A DNA stretch of 25,424 nucleotides from Eubacteriales Family XIII. Incertae Sedis bacterium (GTDB lineage: Bacteria; Bacillota; Clostridia; Peptostreptococcales; Anaerovoracaceae). Made by a program: the position numbers and the translations under genes. Each line of letters starts with the position of its first letter. Position 1 is the stretch's first letter. The notes under the pieces are model-generated. The model did no database searches and had not been told where the DNA came from. It saw only the letters and a list, made by a program, of their open reading frames with translations. Where the stretch lies: the NCBI GenBank assembly GCA_031283865.1, contig JAITAX010000109.1, positions 1-25,424 of the forward strand, in the 5' to 3' direction. Below are positions 1-7,183 of this stretch, in pieces.

Positions 1-2
1 TC

Positions 3-278
3 GGCACCCTGCGCGGCGTCGCCGCGTTCTTCATGGAACTCTTCAAATTCGCGGTCATCTTCCTGCCCGTAATCGTGCTCATCGCCGTCATCGCGCTCGC
101 GGTCTTCTTCATCGTGAAAAGGCTGCGTTCGCGCGCCGAGAAGCGGGGCGAATGGCCGTGCGGAAAGCGCCTCGGGAAGCCGGGCGACGCGGGCCGAGGC
201 AAGGAAGCGGCAGCGCCGGAGGCGCCAAAGCAGAGCGAGGACGCAAAACAGGCGCCGGAGCGGGACGGCGCGGACTGA
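3..278 (+). CDS. C-terminal fragment of a membrane protein, possibly DUF4349 family
   Basis: The reading frame is open from the left edge, so this is the 3' end of a longer gene and the ATG at 33 need not be its start. The visible part holds one strong hydrophobic segment (about positions 45-115, FAVIFLPVIVLIAVIALAVF) followed by an Arg/Lys-rich stop-transfer stretch and a charged, Ala/Glu/Lys-rich tail that looks disordered. DUF4349 proteins often end this way: a C-terminal membrane helix with an LP motif, then basic residues. Only the tail is visible, so the family call is tentative. The gene converges on the PstS-like gene. I see no good terminator in the 63 nt between them. Confidence 0.55.
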   Translation, partial: GTLRGVAAFFMELFKFAVIFLPVIVLIAVIALAVFFIVKRLRSRAEKRGEWPCGKRLGKPGDAGRGKEAAAPEAPKQSEDAKQAPERDGAD

Positions 279-341
279 TCGCCGCGCCCCGTCCTTGCCG
301 CGCCCCAAGCAAAGCGAAGCGACGCGCGCGACGCGCAAACC

Positions 342-1361
342 CTACTCTATAGGAACATATCCCTCCCTTTCCGCAAGCTTCTTGCCCTCTTCACCCAGCG
401 CCCATTCGGCCAGCCGCGAAGCCGCGCTGTCCGCCGGCTCATCCTGCCTGAGCGCCATATAGATCGTGGACGCGAGCGGATAGCTGCCGTCCGCGACGCT
501 CTTCTCGTCGGGCGCGACGCCGTCTATCTTCAGGTATTTGATCTAGCCGTCGCTCTGCGCGTCCATCGCGTGGTAGTAGTAGGAATAGCCGATGGCAAAC
601 TCCGCGTTTTGAAAGGAGGCCACCGCATTGATGATGTCCTCCGGACCCGCGTAGATCATCTCTGCGGGCACGGGCGCAATCGGCGTTTCTTTCATGACAA
701 ACGCGAGCATACCCCTCTGGCTGCCCGAGTTTTCGGGACGTTGGTAGGCGCGTATCCCGGCGTCACCGCCGCCGAGGTCTTTCCAGTTCTTTATCTTGTC
801 GGAATAAATACCCACGATGTCGTCAAGCCTTACGCTGTCCACGGGGTTCTTCGCGTTCACGAAGAAAGTGAGCGTGCTGTGCAGTATGGGCGTAAGCCTG
901 AGTTGAACCTCCTGCTCTTTCGCATACGCCAATTCCGCCTCGGTCGGCGGCAGCGCGAAGATGATGTCCGCCCGGCCGGTAATCAGGTTCGCGTAGGCGT
1001 CCTGCGCCTTGCTGTGCAGGACGTAAAGACGGGCTTCCTCCAAGGGCAGGCCCATGACCGTCGCGGCCATGGCTTCCGAGAAGGGGATTGTCAGCGTGGA
1101 ACCGTCCACGTGCGGGAACTCCTCGGGCGCCAAGCGCAGGCCCGGCGCGGAATCGCCCGCAACGGGCGCTTCGGCTGCGGGGCTTTCCGCATCGTCGGCA
1201 AAATCCGCGGCGGAGGTGCTTTCGCCCGCATCCTCCTTAGGCTCTTCCTTGGCGCCGCAGCCGATCAGGCTCGCCAAAAGGCAAAGCAGCACCGCGAACA
1301 GCGCGAGCCGCTTGGCGTCGCGCACGGAGCATTTTTGTTTCTTCTTCTCAATACGTTCCAT
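342..1361 (-). pseudogene. pstS: PstS-like phosphate-binding lipoprotein, interrupted by an in-frame amber codon
   Basis: This encodes the extracellular substrate-binding component of a phosphate ABC transporter. The signal sequence ends in a lipobox (LASLIGC). Family motifs follow in order: PHVDGSTLTIPFSEA, HSKAQDAYANL, PILHSTLTFFVNAKNPVDS, IYSDKIKNWKDLGG, YQRPENSGSQ and IGYSYYYHAMD. The reading frame stops at TAG (543-545) after about 272 codons. It then continues in the same frame for 66 codons with the expected PstS C terminus (YLKIDGVAP, GSYPLAS, GKKLAEREGYVPIE) to a TAG at 342-344. The start at 1361 is chosen because GGGAGAGG lies about 8 nt upstream; ATGs at 1394 and 1382 are alternatives. 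The continued homology points to a recent nonsense mutation, readthrough or a base-call error. No pstCAB genes are present here. Confidence 0.85.
543..545 (-). other. In-frame TAG inside the PstS-like gene
   Basis: On the minus strand the codons run CAG AGC GAC GGC TAG ATC AAA TAC CTG, so one amber codon splits an otherwise continuous PstS reading frame. TAG is used as a normal stop by at least five other genes in the window (10437, 16717, 21198, 21945 and 24875), so a general reassignment of TAG is unlikely. One substitution from CAG, GAG or AAG would explain it. Confidence 0.9.
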
Positions 1362-1444
1362 TCGTGTACCTCTCCCTTTCATGTGCTGATACAAAGCAAC
1401 AATACAGAAACAGGGGGGACAAATGGGGGTATTGGGATAGTACC

Positions 1445-1473
1445 ATTTTACCGCATTTCGCGCCCCGCGTCAA
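1445..1473 (-). promoter_or_regulatory. Sigma-A-type promoter of the PstS-like gene
   Basis: On the minus strand, TTGACG (1473-1468) is separated by exactly 17 nt from TAAAAT (1450-1445). Transcription would start near 1438 and leave a leader of about 77 nt that includes two C-rich runs before the start codon at 1361. Both hexamers are one substitution from consensus. Confidence 0.7.
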
Positions 1474-1488
1474 TCCGGCAAACGATCC

Positions 1489-1523
1489 GGACGAACCGGC
1501 TTGGACGAACCGGCTGAACCGGC
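1489..1523. repeat. GC-rich 14-bp tandem repeat upstream of the pstS promoter
   Basis: GGACGAACCGGCTT (1489-1502) is followed directly by GGACGAACCGGCTG (1503-1516) and a partial third copy, GAACCGGCTG (1515-1524). The repeat lies just upstream of the minus-strand -35 box (1468-1473), a position where an activator or repressor could bind. It does not resemble the AT-rich PhoP box of Bacillus. Function is unknown. Confidence 0.55.
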
Positions 1524-1650
1524 TGCCGCGGCCCGCCGCGGAAAAGCGCTGGGATTTTGCGCCGGGCGCGCCGAAAAAGAAACTTGCCGGCATGTGGTAT
1601 TTTCAGCCTTGACAACCCCTGAACAGCGCAACAACTCACAAACAACTCTT

Positions 1651-1678
1651 GAATCGATATATGCGAATCGATATATGT
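1651..1678. repeat. 14-bp tandem repeat, probable operator of the CIS operon
   Basis: GAATCGATATATGC (1651-1664) is followed directly by GAATCGATATATGT (1665-1678), so 13 of 14 bases are repeated head to tail. Each copy contains the palindrome ATCGAT. The pair is centred about 60 bp upstream of the predicted start of the plus-strand promoter, and its downstream edge is 13 nt from the -35 box. That placement suits an activator. No regulator gene is visible in the window. Confidence 0.6.
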
Positions 1679-1690
1679 GTAATAATTCAC

Positions 1691-1719
1691 TTGTTTTTTG
1701 TAACTTTTTCAAATATAAT
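1691..1719 (+). promoter_or_regulatory. Sigma-A-type promoter of the CIS operon
   Basis: TTGTTT (1691-1696), a 17-nt spacer and a perfect TATAAT (1714-1719) lie in a locally AT-rich stretch that contrasts with the GC-rich surroundings. Transcription would start near 1726, about 60 nt before the first start codon at 1786. I see no comparably good promoter further downstream, so this is the likely main promoter of the whole plus-strand operon. Confidence 0.75.
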
Positions 1720-1785
1720 ACTAGTACCTTGTAACATAATAAATACAGCGTTAACGGCAGTCGAAAAGCTGCAATGGAGGCGAAG

Positions 1786-3582
1786 ATGGAAAACGAGCAA
1801 TTGCTGCCTTTTGAAAGAAACCGTTTCTACGTGGGGAAGCTGCTGACATCCTCTGATTTCCTCGCGGAGCAGAGCTACCTGAACAACAAACGGCGCTTTT
1901 TGAACAGCATGATGTTCGGCCACGGCGTTGTCCGCGGTCTCGGCGTTTACAACCTCGACGATCTGTCCGTGATCGTGGAATCCGGCATGGCAATCGACGA
2001 CTCGGGACGGGAGATCGTCGTGGAAAGCACGGTGATCCGGAAGCTGTCCACCCTGGAGGGCTTTGAATCGATTACGGGGGATCGCGCGATGCTGATGCTG
2101 CGCTACCGCGAGGAAGCCATCCATCCCACCTACTCCATCGCGCGGAAAGAGCATTCGGATGCCGAGTACGAGATGAACCGCGTGCGGGAGGGCTGGGAAC
2201 TGTTCCTGACGGAGCAGGCGCCGCCCGACATGCGGCCCGACACCGAGTTTTTGAGCAAGTCCACGCTGTACGCGGACAGCGACTACACGGTGGAGGTCGC
2301 CATACCCGGCAACGTGAGCTGCGGCGAACGCGTCAGGGCCTCCGTCTTCGTCAAGAGGCTTTCGGAGATTCCCAAAAGACTCTCTGTCGACTGCACGATT
2401 CACACGCCCGCTTTCACGGGCGAGAACGGCGATCACGAGCTGCACATCAAATTTGACGACATCCTGCCCGATCAGGGCCGGAGCTTACGCTTCGATTTCT
2501 TCCTCGACGCGCGGAACGAACCCGCGCCCGAGTCCTTTCTCTTAGCCAAGGCCGCTTCGATCCGCGTCAAAACGGACGGGGAGGTCAAGCAAGCGGACGG
2601 CGATCTGATGCTCAAGGTGAACGTCACAGACATCCCGCTGTATGAGCTGATCGGACGCGAGGTCGGACGCGTGAACCTCGAAACGGCGCTTGACGCGGGG
2701 AATGCGAACATGGTCTGCCTCGCGGAGCTTTCCCTGCAGAGGAGCAAGACGGATTACATCGTGGATCGAATCGAGGATCGCCGCGTCTATATCCGCACGA
2801 TGGCCTCTGAGTCGATGCGCCGCGAGTACGCGTCCTATTTTGAGCGCGCGCAGACGCCCGCGCGCAGCGACGGCGAGACGCCCGCGGCTCCGGACTTCGC
2901 GGGGGCGGTCTTTCGCGAACCGCTGTACGCCACGGGCCTGTGCGAGATTCCGCTCGGCGCCAATCCGCGCAAGGGCGAAATCTTCCTTTCGGACGAGATC
3001 ATGCACGGACTCGGCGAGGGCAACATCTACGTGGACGTCGGATTTGAATACATCGCGGAGGAGGGCCGCAACGCCTCTGCGGAAAGGCATACGATTTACG
3101 GCGATCCCGATCTGTTCGAGCGGGAGAACCCGCAGGTGGCCTACGCGACGACCGCGGTCAAGGTCTACGCGGAGCGGGGCAGTTTCATCATAGCCGCCGC
3201 GCTCACCAAGCCGACGAACTACGCCGTGATCTCCCTGCGGTGGGTGGCCGTGAAGCTGCCCGTCGGCGGGGACAGGCTGCTCCCGCGGAATACGGCGGGC
3301 CTCAGCATATCGGCGCTGACGCCGACAATCGTGCTCGGTATGCGGGAGACCCATTACTTCGCCGTCAGCTTCAAGAATATGGAGCCGTGTACGCTCACCT
3401 ACGAGCTTACGGAACGAAATTCGGGCGAGATCAGCGCCGACGGCGTGTATACCGCGCCGTCGAAAGAGGGCGTCTACGAGATTCGGATCTCCTGCGCGGA
3501 CATGCCGATGATCGGCACGTATGCGTATGCGGTCGTCAAGCGGGATCCGTTCAAGGAGGACGGGGGCGAAACGAGCGCGTAA
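1786..3582 (+). CDS. eCIS-associated protein with YxGKLLTxxDFxxEQxY N-terminal domain and Ig-like C terminus
   Basis: A 598-aa first gene of the operon. Residues 11-54 carry a pattern I associate with a conserved protein of eCIS loci (RNRFYVGKLLTSSDF, AEQSYLNNKRR, GHGVVRGLGV). The middle is mixed alpha/beta with no catalytic motif I recognise. Roughly the last 85 residues read like a bacterial Ig-like domain (SGEISADGVYTAPSKEGVYE motif). No signal peptide or membrane segment is apparent, so it should be cytoplasmic or part of the particle. The start at 1786 has GGAGG at 1776-1780; the ATG at 1774 overlaps that Shine-Dalgarno. The family role is not established. A baseplate, fibre or attachment role is inferred from the Ig-like end and the locus. 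Confidence 0.8.
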   Translation: MENEQLLPFERNRFYVGKLLTSSDFLAEQSYLNNKRRFLNSMMFGHGVVRGLGVYNLDDLSVIVESGMAIDDSGREIVVESTVIRKLSTLEGFESITGDRAMLMLRYREEAIHPTYSIARKEHSDAEYEMNRVREGWELFLTEQAPPDMRPDTEFLSKSTLYADSDYTVEVAIPGNVSCGERVRASVFVKRLSEIPKRLSVDCTIHTPAFTGENGDHELHIKFDDILPDQGRSLRFDFFLDARNEPAPESFLLAKAASIRVKTDGEVKQADGDLMLKVNVTDIPLYELIGREVGRVNLETALDAGNANMVCLAELSLQRSKTDYIVDRIEDRRVYIRTMASESMRREYASYFERAQTPARSDGETPAAPDFAGAVFREPLYATGLCEIPLGANPRKGEIFLSDEIMHGLGEGNIYVDVGFEYIAEEGRNASAERHTIYGDPDLFERENPQVAYATTAVKVYAERGSFIIAAALTKPTNYAVISLRWVAVKLPVGGDRLLPRNTAGLSISALTPTIVLGMRETHYFAVSFKNMEPCTLTYELTERNSGEISADGVYTAPSKEGVYEIRISCADMPMIGTYAYAVVKRDPFKEDGGETSA

Positions 3583-3616
3583 ACGTCTTCAGGCGAAGAT
3601 ACCGCGGAGGGAATGT

Positions 3617-4459
3617 ATGATTTTTTACGCCGGCGATATGGTTTTGGAGCCTGTGCGGGAGGTATTCGACGGGCCGAAAAACGGCGTTTCGATATGCAGG
3701 GATCTGCAGTCGCCCATCGGCGCGCATTACGTGCTTTTGAGGGTCAAGGACCGGACGCTCGCGAGGCGTTTGATCGCGATCTTTGAGCATTCGGAACGCA
3801 TATTGTCGGAGGGCGTTTCACCCTATGTCGCGTGCTTCACGCAGAACGAGCTGCTGTGCTATCTGTTCGACTATCGCGAGGAACGGCGGATCGGCCTGTT
3901 CGCGCCCGGGCAGATCGGCTCGTCTGCGGCTTGGGAGTCCGTATGCGTCAATCTGGTGCTGGAATGCCTTTCCTCCCCGATTCCTTTTCCCCTGCTGTCC
4001 CTGTCCCTTGCGCCGGACAACGTGCATTTGGAAAAGGACGGAGCGATTTTCTTCACGCCGTACTACGATTTGTCGCAGCTTTCCGACGCGGACGACGAGT
4101 CGGTCTGCGCGCGCAGATGCGTCGAACTCATGCTGTCGCTGCTGCCGACAAAGGGGCATCTGAAGAGCGCCGAGCTGATGCGCAAGAAGCTTTTGAAGAG
4201 CGCTTTTCGCAGCCTGCCGGAGCTGTACCGAGACATCAAGGTGACGGAGCTTCCGAAGAAAAGGAAGTTTAAGGCATACATGGCGGACCTTTGGCGGCAC
4301 AACAAGGACAGGCTGTTCTCCCTTATGCTTGTGCTCTGCGTGATCGCCGCGATCTTTGCGGTCATCGTGCTGCTCTCGCAACTGATCTTTGGGAATGTAC
4401 CGATACTTCGCATCTTTGAAAGGTGCTTTGACGTAATAGGCTTGCGCTCCTTGCGCTGA
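3617..4459 (+). CDS. Kinase-like (probable pseudokinase) protein with one C-terminal membrane segment
   Basis: A 280-aa protein. Its layout resembles a small degenerate protein-kinase fold. An N-terminal beta-rich part holds HYVLLRVKD (Lys44 where the beta3 Lys would be). LLCYLFDYREER follows at a hinge-like position. Then comes LAPDNVHLEKDGAIFF (residues 131-146), which matches the catalytic-loop/beta pattern but keeps only the Asn; HRD and DFG are absent. Residues about 233-259 (LFSLMLVLCVIAAIFAVIVL) are a membrane helix after a Lys/Arg-rich stretch, so the kinase-like part should face the cytoplasm. EssB of type VII secretion has the same pseudokinase-then-TM plan. The start at 3617 follows GCGGAGGG; longer upstream reading lacks support. 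The fold call is inference from weak patterns. Confidence 0.75.
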   Translation: MIFYAGDMVLEPVREVFDGPKNGVSICRDLQSPIGAHYVLLRVKDRTLARRLIAIFEHSERILSEGVSPYVACFTQNELLCYLFDYREERRIGLFAPGQIGSSAAWESVCVNLVLECLSSPIPFPLLSLSLAPDNVHLEKDGAIFFTPYYDLSQLSDADDESVCARRCVELMLSLLPTKGHLKSAELMRKKLLKSAFRSLPELYRDIKVTELPKKRKFKAYMADLWRHNKDRLFSLMLVLCVIAAIFAVIVLLSQLIFGNVPILRIFERCFDVIGLRSLR

Positions 4460-4522
4460 CCGGCGGCGCGTCGCCGACGTTTCGGAAAAGGATGCGGACG
4501 AGAATGGAGGGAGGAAGCGAAT

Positions 4523-7156
4523 ATGCGCAGAATGATCGGCTTTACGGTCGCGATCTTCGTTTTGTTCGTCGCCCTGATTCTGTTCAATCCGTGGACGGCG
4601 CCCTCGCTTGACGGGGTTGAACCGCGCATAGCGGCCGCGCCTGACGGGAGCGCGTACTATTTTGCGGTGAACAGAGCGGACGGCGCTTATATCGTCGGGA
4701 CGAACGCGGCGGGCGAGATCCGCAGCGTACACCGTGAAGCCGGCACGGGCGACCGCCGCGCGGTCATCGCGGACCTCCTCTGGCAGGACGGCGGCATCTG
4801 GTTCGTTCGCGATCTGAGCGAAGAGGGTTCCGCGCGCGCGGACAAGCGGGACATCCGCCGGATGGACGCGCTTACGGGCGCCGTAGACACCGTATTCCCG
4901 CGCATGGCGCTTTCCGCTTCCCTGCCCGCCCGCCTCAGCTCCGACCGGGAGAACCTCTATCTGACGCTCCGCGCCGCAGACGGCAGCAGTGCCTCCGCCT
5001 ACATCCTGCCCTATGCGCAGGACGAGGAGGACGAAAAGGGCGCGGGTTTCACGGGCGGCGAACCGAACCTGCTGCTGACCGCAGCGGCCCCGGACGACGC
5101 GCTCATCCTGTCCGCCGTCACCGACGGACGCCGGCTGTACTGCAGCACCTCTGCGGGGAACGTAAGCGCCCTTTCGGCCGGCGGCGCGCGCGCGGTGTTT
5201 GCGGACGGTATGCCGACGGGCCTTTCCTACGAGAACGACGGGCTGTTCTTCGCGGACGTCGCCTCGAATACGGTCTATTCGGAAAAAGAGGGCGCGTCCT
5301 ATCGCAAGGATCTGCCGGCCGGGACCCCCTACGTCCTCGCGGGCGCGTCGCCCGACAATCTGCGCTTCACTGTCCTCGTTTCGACGGCCGGCGGCCGGAG
5401 CGCCCTGATCGCCTACGACGGGGTCGATTACGGCGAGCCGTTCCACTTCGCTTTCAATCCGGCGAGCAACCTGCGCTTCGCCCTGTACAGGATCGGAACG
5501 CCCGAGGGCGTCTGCGTTCTCGCGGCTTTCTTCTTCCTGCTTTGCTTAGGCGCCTGCATTCTCGCGCGGACGCTCTTTCTGCGGCTTCTCTCGCTGCAAT
5601 GCTGCCTCGTGCTGCTCATCGTTTCCGTCGCCGTGGGTACGGGTTACTTCGTCGAGCGGGACAAGCTCGTCGGCGGCGCGCCGCAGGATGCCGCTTTCCT
5701 TGCGGCCCTGCGCGCCGAGGAACTCGGCGGCGCGCTCGATTCGACCTTTTCGCCGGCCTCCGACGTGCTGCGGGCGCGGCTCGCGGATTATTCCGAAACC
5801 CTGCTTGCATCGCACGGCGACGCGCTTACGGTCGCGTCCTCCGTCGATCTGCCGACGGGACTTCCCGCGGCGGCGGGCTTCGGCCCGGAGGTCGCGGCGC
5901 TCGCGAAAGCGGCCGCGGATGCGGGCGAGCCGCAGTCCGACTTCGGTCGCGCGCGGGGCCGCGCGACGCTGTTCGCGGCGGCGCCCTTTTTCGCCTCCGG
6001 GGATTCTTCGCTGCTGCTCCTGCTCTCCGCGGACGCCGCGCATATGGAATACGCCCTTGCGCGCGCGTTTTTCTCGCTGCTGCGCGTCTGCGCGCTGCCG
6101 GGCCTCGGCGCCCTGCTGCTGTGCGTCTGCCTGACCGCGGCGTGGATGTGGCCCCTGCTGCGCGTACCCAAGCAGATGAGCGAAATCGCGGCGCGGGGCG
6201 TCTGGGATGAAAAGACGCGCTTCGCTTTCGGCGAGATCGGGAACATCCAAAAGGCCGTGCAGGAGGTCTGCATGTCCCTCTCGATCCGCGAATACGAGAT
6301 GTCCGTCGCGATAAAGAATTACCGGCGCTTCATGCCGCAGGACCTCGACCGCATGTTGGACCGCGCAAATCTGATGGAGATCGAATACGGCGACGTCGCG
6401 TGCGGCGAGGGCGATTTCGGCTTAGTCACGACCGTGCTGAAAGGCCCTAAGCGCTTCGGCACGAACCAGCGCCGCTTTCTGGATTTCGTGTTCGCCGCCT
6501 TTCACAGCATCTACGCGGCGGCGGACGGCAGCGCCGTGTTCCTGCGGCCGGGTTTTTCGCTGACGGGCTTCACCCTGCTCTTTCGCGGCGGCGCCGCCGA
6601 CGGCGTGCGCATGGGCATACGGCTCGCGACCGAAGCGGTCCCGGCGCCGGAGGGTGTGCCGAGGCCGGAATTTCTGCTGATCCTGCACCGGACGGGCTAC
6701 GAATACGGCGTGACGGGCCGCGACGCGCGCGGCATCACGTTCCTGTCGTCCTATGAGCTGGGACTGCTCTCCAAGTATTCGGTGCGGCTTTCGACGCTCG
6801 GCGTCAAGCTCCTCGTCACGGAACGCTGCGAAGAGACCCTTGCGGACACCGTGTCCACGCGCTACATAGGCTATATAAGCTCCTCGGACGAGCAGCACAG
6901 CATCAAGCTGTACGAAGTGCTTGACGTATACCGGGAAAGCGCGAAGTCGCTGCGAAAGCAGTCGAACGCGCGGTTTCAGGAGGCCATACGGCTCTACTAC
7001 AAGAACGACTTCTACCTCGCGCGCAACATATTTTCGGAGGTCTTCAAAAACTGTCCCGATGACGGCGTCGCGAAGTGGTATATTTTCGCCTGTGAACGCC
7101 TGTTCAACAAGACGGATTTTTCGACGATCAATTACAGCATCTTCGGGGCGGACTGA
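4523..7156 (+). CDS. Multi-pass membrane protein with degenerate class III adenylate-cyclase-like domain
   Basis: An 877-aa protein. TM1 is at residues 5-21. An extracytoplasmic segment of about 300 residues follows, with repeated short beta motifs that could form a propeller-like domain. TM2 and TM3 lie near 330-375, a second external segment near 376-510, and TM4 near 516-545. A HAMP-like stretch (545-595) leads into NYRRFMPQDLDRML (599-612), the entry motif of class III cyclases. IGYISS and IKLYEVLDVYRES (around 797) match the usual cyclase exit. The final 75 residues look like the TPR-like tail of spirochete-type cyclases. The metal-binding Asp of the FSDIRGF motif is absent (VACGEGDFGLVTTVLKG at 625-641), as is the second metal site, so catalysis is unlikely. 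It probably senses or scaffolds. GGAGG lies 8 nt before the start. Confidence 0.8.
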   Translation: MRRMIGFTVAIFVLFVALILFNPWTAPSLDGVEPRIAAAPDGSAYYFAVNRADGAYIVGTNAAGEIRSVHREAGTGDRRAVIADLLWQDGGIWFVRDLSEEGSARADKRDIRRMDALTGAVDTVFPRMALSASLPARLSSDRENLYLTLRAADGSSASAYILPYAQDEEDEKGAGFTGGEPNLLLTAAAPDDALILSAVTDGRRLYCSTSAGNVSALSAGGARAVFADGMPTGLSYENDGLFFADVASNTVYSEKEGASYRKDLPAGTPYVLAGASPDNLRFTVLVSTAGGRSALIAYDGVDYGEPFHFAFNPASNLRFALYRIGTPEGVCVLAAFFFLLCLGACILARTLFLRLLSLQCCLVLLIVSVAVGTGYFVERDKLVGGAPQDAAFLAALRAEELGGALDSTFSPASDVLRARLADYSETLLASHGDALTVASSVDLPTGLPAAAGFGPEVAALAKAAADAGEPQSDFGRARGRATLFAAAPFFASGDSSLLLLLSADAAHMEYALARAFFSLLRVCALPGLGALLLCVCLTAAWMWPLLRVPKQMSEIAARGVWDEKTRFAFGEIGNIQKAVQEVCMSLSIREYEMSVAIKNYRRFMPQDLDRMLDRANLMEIEYGDVACGEGDFGLVTTVLKGPKRFGTNQRRFLDFVFAAFHSIYAAADGSAVFLRPGFSLTGFTLLFRGGAADGVRMGIRLATEAVPAPEGVPRPEFLLILHRTGYEYGVTGRDARGITFLSSYELGLLSKYSVRLSTLGVKLLVTERCEETLADTVSTRYIGYISSSDEQHSIKLYEVLDVYRESAKSLRKQSNARFQEAIRLYYKNDFYLARNIFSEVFKNCPDDGVAKWYIFACERLFNKTDFSTINYSIFGAD

Positions 7157-7183
7157 TACGTCGGAAAGGAGGGGCGGCCTCTT

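Noticed and set aside
543..545. Reassignment of TAG to a sense codon in this genome.
   Set aside because: TAG is the terminal codon of at least five other genes in the window, including the sheath and both the hub-proximal adaptor copy 1 and the spike.
1609..1614. A perfect TTGACA hexamer in the divergent region.
   Set aside because: No -10-like hexamer lies 16-18 nt downstream; the TTGTTT/TATAAT pair at 1691-1719 is much better.
4461..4476. GC-rich hairpin just after the stop of the kinase-like gene, as a possible terminator.
   Set aside because: The stem is only 6 bp, no T-run follows, and the next gene begins 46 nt later with a strong Shine-Dalgarno.
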